DNA of 6,009 nucleotides, from positions 1 through 6,009 of the forward strand of contig CAZWTU010000097.1 in assembly GCA_964637035.1 (NCBI GenBank), read 5' to 3'. This document shows positions 1 to 5,002 of this stretch, one piece after another. This DNA comes from CAZMMV01 sp964637035 (GTDB lineage: Bacteria > Bacillota > Clostridia > Tissierellales > Tissierellaceae). The notes under the pieces were generated by a model. That model had not been told where the DNA came from. It did no database searches and was given only the letters and a program-made list of their open reading frames with translations. The position numbers were made by a program, and so were the translations under genes. Positions within the stretch are counted from its first letter, which is position 1, and each line of letters opens with the position of its first letter.

Positions 1-337
1 AAGTATCAAATTGCTCTCTGATAGAAACAAAGGCAATATCACTTTCTTGCAGCTCCTCAATAAGAGTAGAGAAGTCAGCTATATTTCTACTAATCCTATC
101 CAATCTATAACATACTAATACATCAAACCTTTTATTCTTAGCATCCTTCATCATTAATTTAAACTGCGGTCTATCCACATTCCCGCCAGAAAAACCTTCA
201 TCCTCATAGATAGTTATATTATCATCCGTGGAGTTGAAGTGCTTAGTTGCATAGTCCTTACACATTTCAATTTGATTCTCAATAGAGTCACCTTTGCCGG
301 TGAACTTTGATTTACGAGAGTAGATTGCTATTTTCAT
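1..337 (-). CDS. Large serine recombinase, N-terminal part (cut by window edge)
   Basis: This is the first 112 residues of a serine-type site-specific recombinase of the kind that integrates and excises clostridial prophages and mobile elements. The protein starts MKIAIYSRKS; by analogy with resolvases (YxRxS) Ser10 is the nucleophile and Arg8 an active-site arginine. The family pattern continues with DSIENQ, YEDEGFSGGNVDRP and YRLDRISRN, the last holding the conserved arginines of the resolvase catalytic domain. The start at 337 is set by a near-perfect Shine-Dalgarno (CGGAGGTGAT) just upstream. The recombinase-specific and zinc-ribbon domains of large serine recombinases would lie left of the window, so full length cannot be judged, but the DSIENQ-type N-terminus fits the large class rather than small resolvases. 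It is the last gene of the leftward series, separated from the cassette before it by a spacer rich in inverted repeats. Family assignment is secure; the integration site is unknown. Confidence 0.95.
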   Translation of the reverse strand, partial: MKIAIYSRKSKFTGKGDSIENQIEMCKDYATKHFNSTDDNITIYEDEGFSGGNVDRPQFKLMMKDAKNKRFDVLVCYRLDRISRNIADFSTLIEELQESDIAFVSIREQFDT

Positions 338-370
338 AAAATCACCTCCGATAGATATGTTTAAAGCTAA

Positions 371-408
371 TACAATATAAAGCTACTGTAAGGTAGCTTT
401 ATATTGTA
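371..408 (-). terminator. Perfect 16-bp stem-loop upstream of recombinase
   Basis: Positions 371-386 and 393-408 form a perfect 16-bp inverted repeat around a 6-base loop. The outer stem is AT-rich and the apical part (AGCTAC/GTAGCT) is richer in GC. It lies between the stop of the 223-residue gene and the recombinase ribosome-binding site, so it could end leftward transcription of the cassette. The bases after it on the minus strand (TTAGCTTTAAAC) are only a weak U-tract; on the plus strand it is followed by GTTTGTTTT, although no plus-strand gene lies upstream. The octamer TAAAGCTA occurs at 362-369 and again at 378-385, so an alternative pairing with the 394-401 arm is possible. Terminator, leader structure or protein-binding site are all open. 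Confidence 0.45.
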
Positions 409-424
409 GTTTGTTTTAGACTTG

Positions 425-463
425 TCCATTATTAATCCACCAGTTAGGGCTGATTATTATGGA
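425..463. repeat. Imperfect inverted repeat in recombinase upstream spacer
   Basis: TCCATTATTAATC at 425-437 is nearly complementary to GATTATTATGGA at 452-463 (one insertion and one mismatch), with a 14-base centre. Together with the stem-loop at 371-408 and the palindrome at 491-507, it makes the spacer of about 175 bases before the recombinase unusually symmetric. It could be an operator, or an imperfect dyad of the size that serine recombinases bind. I could not identify a convincing promoter here, and no function is proven. Confidence 0.3.
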
Positions 464-490
464 TATATTGCTGTACTTATTATTTTTTGT

Positions 491-507
491 ATGAAAATAA
501 TTTTCAT
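491..507. promoter_or_regulatory. 17-bp palindrome resembling a Fur-type 7-1-7 box
   Basis: ATGAAAATAATTTTCAT is a perfect palindrome around one central base. Its inner 15 bases have 7-1-7 symmetry and match the Fur-type consensus TGATAATNATTATCA at 13 of 15 positions. It begins a few bases after the stop of the 223-residue gene and about 155 bases before the recombinase start. With no loop it suits a dimeric DNA-binding protein better than an RNA hairpin. In such AT-rich DNA a chance palindrome is quite possible. Confidence 0.3.
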
Positions 508-513
508 TATTCA

Positions 514-1185
514 TTATAAGTATAAATATTTTTCGATTTCATACACGATGTCGTTGTGTGCAAATGTAGATATATAATCCCGGTGGTTTTTTTGAAAACC
601 GGCTATCTTATCATAATAAAATATATAGAGTATTGAATTTATATCCTTATTAAAAGAGAATAGTTTGTTAAGTACTTTTTTATTTTCTATATTCTGCAAG
701 TAGTCATCTATACTGGAGTGAAGATTTAAAAACCTGATATCAGTAGAGTGAACATAATTACAGTATGTTTTATAATCATTATAAATCCTATCAAAAATAG
801 AGTGACAAGACGGGATGTTCCTTAAGAATCTTTTTATAAAAGAATTCTTTTTGCTCATATCTACACCATCTAAGAAAGTTATATTATAGTTGTTGGAAAA
901 GATAGCCATTAGATTATCTATAGAATTTCTAAACAACATCGATGATAATTTCTTGTCAATCGTAAGGCTATTTATAAAAATCATAATATTATTGGATAAA
1001 ATTTCATTTATATACTCTTGCTTCAAATAATAATTCCAAATAAGAATGGAATGTATAGACCTAAAAGCATTTTTTAATTCGTCACTTTCATTCAGCTTTA
1101 TATTGGTATGATTTTTAGAAATATATTCCGTGGTTTCTTCGTAGTCAATATTTATAAAATCAAAATCTCGCAGCTTTTTTCTCAT
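514..1185 (-). CDS. Uncharacterised helical protein, third gene of ParA cassette
   Basis: I do not recognise this 223-residue protein by name. It is rich in Asn, Ile, Lys and aromatic residues, with no signal peptide or clear membrane segment, and looks almost entirely alpha-helical. Two spaced motifs stand out: FRNSIDNL at about residues 85-92 and YKTYCNYVHS at about 138-147. This arrangement (an Arg-containing helix, then a YxxLCxYVHS-like helix) resembles HEPN-like or DUF5677-like helical proteins seen in accessory and defence loci, but a canonical RxxxxH nuclease motif is not evident. ATG at 1185 is one base from the TGA stop of the preceding gene and has a modest AAGGAA site about nine bases upstream, inside the end of that gene, so translation is probably coupled. 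It is the last gene of the ParA-123-223 cassette. It could be an effector or structural partner of the ATPase; that is inference. Confidence 0.8.
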   Translation of the reverse strand: MRKKLRDFDFINIDYEETTEYISKNHTNIKLNESDELKNAFRSIHSILIWNYYLKQEYINEILSNNIMIFINSLTIDKKLSSMLFRNSIDNLMAIFSNNYNITFLDGVDMSKKNSFIKRFLRNIPSCHSIFDRIYNDYKTYCNYVHSTDIRFLNLHSSIDDYLQNIENKKVLNKLFSFNKDINSILYIFYYDKIAGFQKNHRDYISTFAHNDIVYEIEKYLYL

Positions 1186-1186
1186 A

Positions 1187-1558
1187 TCAAATATTCCTTA
1201 AATTATCTAAATAATTTTTTTCGTTCTCATCCAAAGATCTCAATACAAATCGATTGATTTTATTTAAATAATTTTCTATTTCGAGTATATCTTCCAGTTC
1301 AATTATAAATTTTGTAGTTCTTCCAATCATCAATACTCTATTTTTTAAAATATACTTTTTAAAATCAAAGTCAAAAACCTTTAGTAAAAAATTATAAACG
1401 TCAGCATTTCTCGGAAAGACTTTTTTACTAGATATTAATGTGTTGGTAGAAATCAAGAGAAGATTTCTTAGATCGTATGAATTTTGGATATCATTAATGT
1501 AATAATTAGGGTCAGATTTAGAGATTAATTCTAAAATGTTGTCATATAATTTGCTCAT
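1187..1558 (-). CDS. Uncharacterised 123-aa protein, second gene of ParA cassette
   Basis: This is a small protein without a family I can name. It is predicted to be largely helical and soluble, with a Leu/Ile-rich N-terminal half, a basic aromatic centre (FDFDFKKYILKNR, about residues 62-74), and an acidic then basic C-terminal helix ending in YLDNLRNI. There is no signal peptide, cysteine motif or membrane segment. The start is well supported by a strong GGAGGTGTG site directly before ATG. It begins about 20 bases after the ATPase stop and ends one base before the next gene starts, so all three are almost certainly one transcript. In ParA-type systems a small downstream gene often encodes the partner that binds DNA or stimulates the ATPase, but no helix-turn-helix or ribbon-helix-helix is evident, so that role is only a guess. 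Confidence 0.8.
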   Translation of the reverse strand: MSKLYDNILELISKSDPNYYINDIQNSYDLRNLLLISTNTLISSKKVFPRNADVYNFLLKVFDFDFKKYILKNRVLMIGRTTKFIIELEDILEIENYLNKINRFVLRSLDENEKNYLDNLRNI

Positions 1559-1579
1559 AGCACACCTCCGTTTAATATT

Positions 1580-2452
1580 CTATAACTTCTTTGTCTTATT
1601 TAAAAACTCCTCTGCTAAATTAATTATATCATTTCTAAAGTTTATTAAGTAGTCTTCTCTAATATTACTTTTATCAAAATCATAAATAAATATTTTTTTC
1701 TCGGCATATTCAGGAACCTTAAAAGAATGTTTAACCATATTAGTAAAAGTATTAAATTGATAATCTTTTCTAATTTGCTTTATTTTATCAGAATGGTGAT
1801 TAGTAAGTGTATTCACTAATGTGAAAATTAATGCAAATTCTTTTACTGGCGAAATAGAATCTTCATTTATTGTATTTACCTCAGTTTTAAAAAGTTCTAT
1901 ACCAATTGTTGACAAAAAGTCAGGTTTAACAGGTATAATATAATAATCACTTGCTGTAAGTGAAATAGTCAAATATTTCCCTTTAGTTGGTGGACAATCT
2001 ATAAAAATGAAATCATATTCTGTCTTTAAACCATTATCGTTTATTGCTCTATTAAGTAGTTTTGAAGTACTAGACTCTTCAGCTATATTGAATAATTGAA
2101 TTGAACCAGGTATAATATCTATGTTATCATGCATTACTTTACGTTTTATTATGTCTTTGGTCGAGATGATGTGTTTCTTACCTGTTACTGATAGTTTAAT
2201 GTCAAATATTTTAGTTATGTCATTTTCACTATCTGATTTACCATCCATATTTTCAAATAATTCTTTTTCATCAATAAATAGTGACGAAAGATTAAATTGA
2301 GGATCCATATCTATTAACAATATTTTTTTATTAAAATGCTTAGCTAAACAATAAGCAAGATTAGCGCAAAGTGTAGATTTTCCAACACCACCTTTCATAT
2401 TTGCAAATGAAAATACATTTTTTTTAGGTTTGTCAATTTGTTTCTTAATCAT
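1580..2452 (-). CDS. ParA/MinD-type P-loop ATPase
   Basis: This 290-residue protein belongs to the deviant Walker A (ParA/MinD/Soj) ATPases, which dimerise on ATP and position DNA or protein cargo. The deviant P-loop is KGGVGKST at residues 20-27 with the signature lysine at 20. Walker A' follows as LLIDMDPQFNLS (about 45-56), and Walker B as FIFIDCPP (148-155). The N-terminus is short with no helix-turn-helix, unlike long plasmid ParA repressors. The stretch at about 60-110 is longer and more charged than I would expect in a chromosomal Soj. ATG at 2452 is preceded by GGAGG at ideal spacing. No parB-like gene or centromere-like repeat array is visible here. It heads a three-gene cassette with two unknown proteins, between the protease gene and the recombinase. 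Possible roles are partition of an extrachromosomal phase of the element, or the ATPase of a defence system. The family is certain; the role is not. Confidence 0.93.
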   Translation of the reverse strand: MIKKQIDKPKKNVFSFANMKGGVGKSTLCANLAYCLAKHFNKKILLIDMDPQFNLSSLFIDEKELFENMDGKSDSENDITKIFDIKLSVTGKKHIISTKDIIKRKVMHDNIDIIPGSIQLFNIAEESSTSKLLNRAINDNGLKTEYDFIFIDCPPTKGKYLTISLTASDYYIIPVKPDFLSTIGIELFKTEVNTINEDSISPVKEFALIFTLVNTLTNHHSDKIKQIRKDYQFNTFTNMVKHSFKVPEYAEKKIFIYDFDKSNIREDYLINFRNDIINLAEEFLNKTKKL

Positions 2453-2576
2453 AAATGATACCTCCAGTATTCGTATTGTATATAGTCTAATTTCATATCT
2501 TTGATTTAAATAGAAATTTTACTGTAATTAGTTAGTGTTTAAATAAACTTATGATCTTAACAGTGTAATTTAATAA
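2453..2576 (-). other. Intergenic region upstream of ParA cassette
   Basis: This AT-rich spacer of 124 bases probably holds the promoter of the ParA cassette. TACAAT and TATATA hexamers near 2477-2490 on the minus strand could serve as a -10, but I found no convincing TTGACA-like partner, so no promoter is called. A 15-base AT-only palindrome (ATTTAATAATTAAAT, 2568-2582) spans the stop codon of the protease gene; it is too AT-rich to be a convincing terminator. No small open reading frame with a ribosome-binding site is seen. Confidence 0.35.
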
Positions 2577-3023
2577 TTAAATACCCATATACTCCAAACT
2601 CCCCTCACTAACACATAAATCCTTGGCAAGCTGCTCACTAGTAAACCCTTCATATCCAACATCATCCAATTCAATATCAAGCAACTTAATAGCAAAATAA
2701 TCTGCTTGTTTTTCCAACTTCCCCTTTACTATAAGTTTATTACTATACGCTGCACTGGCTATTTCAGTATGTAGAATAGCATGTCCTAATTCATGGGATA
2801 AAACAAATCTTTCATATTGAGAAGGGAGATCATCCCTTAAATATACTACCTCAATACCATAGAAGGAACGGATATAAATAGCATCATTTCCCTTTAAGAC
2901 ATTATCATTTTTATCAACTTTAATAATACGTATATCAAGATTGCCATATATCTCATACACGTCATTTGAATTATAATTTTCTATTACTCCAGCTACATAT
3001 TCATCTATCCAGGATAAACTCAT
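2577..3023 (-). CDS. ImmA/IrrE-family metallopeptidase
   Basis: This 148-residue protein is a probable zinc-dependent protease of the ImmA/IrrE family (COG2856), cytoplasmic enzymes that cleave or inactivate phage and ICE repressors, as ImmA does for ImmR of ICEBs1. The zinc motif HELGH is at residues 77-81, and the third ligand is probably Glu104 in the family-typical ExxAD (EKQAD, 104-108). The C-terminal EQLAKDLCVSEGSLEYM fits the usual small helical end of this family. Start MSLSW is supported by GGAAGGTGAT just before ATG. The usual partner repressor gene is not directly upstream: the nearest gene on that side is the DUF1828-like gene, beyond a spacer with a hairpin, so this gene may have its own promoter. 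The likely repressor is the edge gene at 5868-6009, nearly 3 kb away. Family confidence is high; the cleaved target is inferred. Confidence 0.92.
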   Translation of the reverse strand: MSLSWIDEYVAGVIENYNSNDVYEIYGNLDIRIIKVDKNDNVLKGNDAIYIRSFYGIEVVYLRDDLPSQYERFVLSHELGHAILHTEIASAAYSNKLIVKGKLEKQADYFAIKLLDIELDDVGYEGFTSEQLAKDLCVSEGSLEYMGI

Positions 3024-3051
3024 TTAATCACCTTCCTATATTGGTATATGT

Positions 3052-3089
3052 AAAAACAAAGAGAGCATCCCTCTAAGAATGTTCTCTTT
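3052..3089 (-). terminator. Terminator-like hairpin between DUF1828 and ImmA genes
   Basis: Arms at 3058-3068 and 3079-3089 form an 11-bp stem with a 10-base loop. On the minus strand there is one A-C mismatch, and the stem is followed at once by GTTTTT (3057-3052), as expected for an intrinsic terminator ending the DUF6978-DUF1828 transcript. On the plus strand the same position becomes a G-U pair and the stem is followed by TTCTTC, so that strand folds slightly better but has no gene to terminate. It lies about 15 bases upstream of the protease ribosome-binding site. Confidence 0.6.
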
Positions 3090-3094
3090 TCTTC

Positions 3095-3142
3095 TAACGC
3101 CCGTAAGGGGCCCTGGCTTATAAATTGGCCCCAAGGAGCTCG
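3095..3142 (-). other. GC-rich foldable noncoding segment, possible structured RNA
   Basis: By hand count, 28 of these 48 bases are G or C, in surroundings that are mostly A and T. GGGGCC at 3107-3112 can pair with GGCCCC at 3127-3132 across a 14-base loop. A competing hairpin pairs GCCC at 3099-3102 with GGGC at 3108-3111 across a 5-base loop. The two cannot form together, and both lie just before the hairpin at 3052-3089 in the minus-strand transcript. GAGCTC and GGGCCC palindromes are also present. No open reading frame explains it. Candidates are a small RNA or attenuator in the 3' region of the DUF1828 transcript, or the remnant end of a small transposable element. I recognise no known riboswitch family. 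Confidence 0.4.
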
Positions 3143-3172
3143 TTTTATAGAAATCTTTCTAAGAGAATAGTG

Positions 3173-3931
3173 TTATGCAGAAAGTTCATCCTTATAATTA
3201 TCAATATTTGTCCAGTTTATCAAATTGATATCATAAGAATCTAATGCCATATGAATATCTTCTGAGGCTTTTTTATTCCTATCATCAAATATTAAATATA
3301 AAGTTGAATCTTTATCTCTAGTTTCTTTTGTATCCTGCCATCCAAACATAGTAGTTCTAGCAAAATTCAAATTAATATTACCAGTTGCTTTAATAATCCT
3401 TTCCGGAGCTTCTTTATTGCTAGGAATCGCAAAGTCATATTGAGTGGTAAGTCTACTTTTACCAATAAATAATGGATTTTCTATAAATCTTATATCATTA
3501 TCATTTAGAAAGTCTTTAATATCTTCATTAAATAATGAAACTACACTTGGTTTATTTAGTACAAATAAATCACTTACTTTACTCATACATTGAGTCAACA
3601 TATGCATTTTAATTGCATAGTTTTTAGGACTAGTTTTTACAAAAAGGTCATTGTTTTTTCCTATTTCAACGCCATGATTAGCTAATATGTTTTTTAGATA
3701 CTTATATCTAATTGTATCCTTCTTTAAACTTAGTCCAGAGGATATTAAGTCATTTACAATATATCCATCATCAGTAATGGTAAGTTGATTTGTATCTTTT
3801 ATAACATATATCTCTATTGCATCATTATTTCTATCTAATAATGGGGTTGTAATTCTATGAATGTTATCATTTATTTTGTATTCAGTTGTTCTTTGCTTTA
3901 GTAGTGCTACATAATCATCTTTAAAAGACAT
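3173..3931 (-). CDS. DUF1828/DUF1829 domain protein
   Basis: This 252-residue protein matches the two-domain DUF1828-DUF1829 layout known from Firmicute mobile regions. The N-terminal part (about residues 28-118) carries the pattern TPLLDRNNDAIEIYV, then TITDDGY (51-57) and a following helical stretch, as in DUF1828. The C-terminal part (about 155-245) carries PLFIGKSRLTTQYDFAIP and FGWQDTKETR...LYLIFDD, the features I associate with DUF1829. There is no signal peptide or membrane segment, and the biochemical role is unknown to me. Start MSFKDD is fixed by GGGAGGTGAG directly upstream. The gene begins about 20 bases after the stop of the DUF6978-like gene, so the two form an operon, apparently closed by the hairpin at 3052-3089. 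Pairing with a small gene at a prophage cargo site suggests a toxin-antitoxin or defence-type unit, which is inference. Confidence 0.85.
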   Translation of the reverse strand: MSFKDDYVALLKQRTTEYKINDNIHRITTPLLDRNNDAIEIYVIKDTNQLTITDDGYIVNDLISSGLSLKKDTIRYKYLKNILANHGVEIGKNNDLFVKTSPKNYAIKMHMLTQCMSKVSDLFVLNKPSVVSLFNEDIKDFLNDNDIRFIENPLFIGKSRLTTQYDFAIPSNKEAPERIIKATGNINLNFARTTMFGWQDTKETRDKDSTLYLIFDDRNKKASEDIHMALDSYDINLINWTNIDNYKDELSA

Positions 3932-3951
3932 TCAACTCACCTCCCATTTAA

Positions 3952-4410
3952 TTATAATACTTGCTGAACATTACTAGCAATTTCTATATTACAAAATTTA
4001 CAAAATTCCTCAAAGACTTTGCTCATATTTTTAGTGTTTCTTATTAATAATAAGTGAAACTCATTTATATTATACCCATAATTAAGATGTTTGCCACCTA
4101 TTTCTTTTATTATATGTATGTGATCCCTTCCCGTAACAGTACCATCAGGGTTGGTGTGGGGTTGAGAATTTAAATCGAGCCTAATAAGCCAATCGTTAGT
4201 CGTTGCATATCTAGTCTGTAAAGTAGTTTTAGCTTCAATAGTACTAGTTCTATTCATATCCAAAAAGAAGAAACATCTTCCATCACTACTTGTTAATTCA
4301 AAACTTTTCTTCTCACCTCTAGTGACAGGAGAAATATTTTCTTCTTCAAAAAACTTATCGAGTTCAATTAAATAATCAATTAATTCTTGATTTAGCATTT
4401 TATAATCCAT
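3952..4410 (-). CDS. DUF6978-like protein, partner of DUF1828 gene
   Basis: This 152-residue protein resembles DUF6978. The recognisable core runs from about residue 74: WLIRLDLNSQPHTNPDG (74-90), then a short variable segment and RDHIHIIKE (95-103). It recalls the family form RLDxxGxPHxNPDG followed by HIHxYxE and a Gly/Lys/Tyr segment. The histidines (85, 97, 99) and Asp/Glu residues could form a metal or catalytic site, but no reaction is established to my knowledge. The N-terminus is a charged helix followed by strands. Of two possible starts (Met1, Met5), Met1 is preferred because GGGGG at 4416-4420 lies five bases away. It is the first gene of a two-gene operon with the DUF1828/1829 gene. 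An inverted repeat at 4463-4500 sits where an operator could be. Family call is by motif memory, moderately sure. Confidence 0.8.
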   Translation of the reverse strand: MDYKMLNQELIDYLIELDKFFEEENISPVTRGEKKSFELTSSDGRCFFFLDMNRTSTIEAKTTLQTRYATTNDWLIRLDLNSQPHTNPDGTVTGRDHIHIIKEIGGKHLNYGYNINEFHLLLIRNTKNMSKVFEEFCKFCNIEIASNVQQVL

Positions 4411-4462
4411 ATTGTCCCCCTATTTCTGCTTTATATTTTAGCTTAAAGAATATCTAACCCTT

Positions 4463-4500
4463 TAACCTAGTAAATTCAATAGGTTTGAAATTCTAGGTTA
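4463..4500. promoter_or_regulatory. Nested inverted repeat upstream of DUF6978-DUF1828 operon
   Basis: TAACCTAG (4463-4470) and CTAGGTTA (4493-4500) are perfectly complementary, and inside them TTCAA and TTGAA (4474-4478, 4484-4488) form a second dyad around TAGGT. Variants of AGGTT/AACCT recur across the block. It lies about 50 to 90 bases upstream of the operon start and about 60 bases after the coiled-coil gene. No U-tract follows on either strand, so a terminator is unlikely. An operator bound by an operon product or the phage regulator, or an attenuator, is more plausible. I could not place a convincing -35/-10 pair beside it. Confidence 0.4.
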
Positions 4501-4522
4501 TAAAGTATCCAACTATTTTCAT

Positions 4523-4549
4523 CTAATATTTAAATCCCCTATATATTAG
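4523..4549. repeat. Short AT-rich inverted repeat after coiled-coil gene
   Basis: CTAATAT (4523-4529) and ATATTAG (4543-4549) are perfect 7-base complements around a 13-base spacer containing the only G/C run nearby (CCCC). It follows the coiled-coil gene stop by about eight bases. Without a U-tract and with AT pairs only, it is at best a weak 3' stem-loop. Confidence 0.2.
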
Positions 4550-4557
4550 TTATGAGC

Positions 4558-4902
4558 TTATTTAATTTTTCTTTTACGATCCATAAGCTTTTGTTTAATA
4601 TGGTACATTTCTCTTTCTGTTTGGAATTCTTTGTGACTAAGAAAATCTAAATCATCAGATACCTTATTTAATCTAGCTTTAATACTGACATGATTAGTGG
4701 CATTGGTAGCTTCTAGATCATTAAGTTTATCACCTAAGTCATCAAATTTTTTATTAGTTTCTTCTCTAAAATCTTCAATAGTACTTTTTACATCTTTTAA
4801 TTCACCATCTATAGTATTAATCTTAGAATTTACTTCTTTAAATCCTTCTTGCATTTCTCCGTACATTCTAGTCATTAATTCAAATAATTGATCATTTTCC
4901 AT
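4558..4902 (-). CDS. Small coiled-coil protein
   Basis: This highly charged 114-residue protein is almost wholly coiled coil. Heptad-like spacing of hydrophobic residues runs from about residue 16 to 85 (for example FKEVNSKINTIDGELKDVK and FDDLGDKLNDLEA), ending in a very basic tail (KLMDRKRKIK). The opening MENDQLFELMTRMYGEMQEG, with a Met/Phe-rich short helix before the coil, is typical of small proteins of unknown function that are common in clostridial genomes and phages. There is no signal peptide, membrane segment or catalytic motif. The start is firm: TAGGAGGTATTATA precedes ATG. It follows the membrane-protein gene, with the regulator-tail relic filling the gap. A role as an oligomeric scaffold or regulator is possible; none is known to me. 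The reading frame on the opposite strand is the shadow of this gene. Confidence 0.85.
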   Translation of the reverse strand: MENDQLFELMTRMYGEMQEGFKEVNSKINTIDGELKDVKSTIEDFREETNKKFDDLGDKLNDLEATNATNHVSIKARLNKVSDDLDFLSHKEFQTEREMYHIKQKLMDRKRKIK

Positions 4903-4938
4903 TATAATACCTCCTAGTATTTTATAATTATGGTTGAG

Positions 4939-5001
4939 CTACTTCTTAAATTTAAAACTAACCATTTTCATCTGTTCCAACAAAGCATTTGCAAATTCTA
5001 A
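4939..5001 (-). pseudogene. Relic of a second copy of the edge gene's C-terminus
   Basis: Read on the minus strand from 5001 to the TAG at 4941-4939, this spacer encodes EFANALLEQMKMVSFKFKK followed by stop. The last residues of the gene entering at the right edge are DFAHELLQHLKLLSLKYKK followed by stop. Over 19 residues 9 are identical, most others are conservative (D/E, L/M, Y/F), and both end exactly at the same point with no gaps. The frame upstream is closed by TAA at 5025-5023, with no usable start codon or ribosome-binding site, so this is an untranslated fragment, not a gene. It starts immediately after the stop of the 279-residue gene, in the +1 frame. The simplest reading is that a paralogous regulator once lay here and lost its 5' part. 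The alternative is that a frameshift cut this tail from the membrane protein. Confidence 0.6.
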
Positions 5002-5002
5002 G

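Noticed and set aside
456..506. 16-codon frame MKIIFIQKIISTAIYP on the minus strand in the recombinase upstream spacer
   Set aside because: No Shine-Dalgarno, very short, and its start codon is part of the AT-rich palindrome; chance is likely.
338..513. Phage attachment site core next to the recombinase
   Set aside because: The dyads here have a plausible size, but att cores need the other junction or an empty site for comparison, and the element end more likely lies left of the window.
1580..2452. Plasmid partition locus
   Set aside because: The ATPase is ParA-like, but there is no ParB homolog, no repeated centromere-like iterons and no replication gene in view.
3038..3172. Known riboswitch or T-box in the GC-rich spacer
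   Set aside because: None of the conserved sequences I know for T-box, SAM, c-di-GMP, preQ1, fluoride or ZTP riboswitches appear.
4697..4891. 64-codon open frame on the plus strand
   Set aside because: It lies wholly within the well-supported coiled-coil gene on the other strand, has no ribosome-binding site, and its serine/leucine-rich translation is the antisense of the charged coil.
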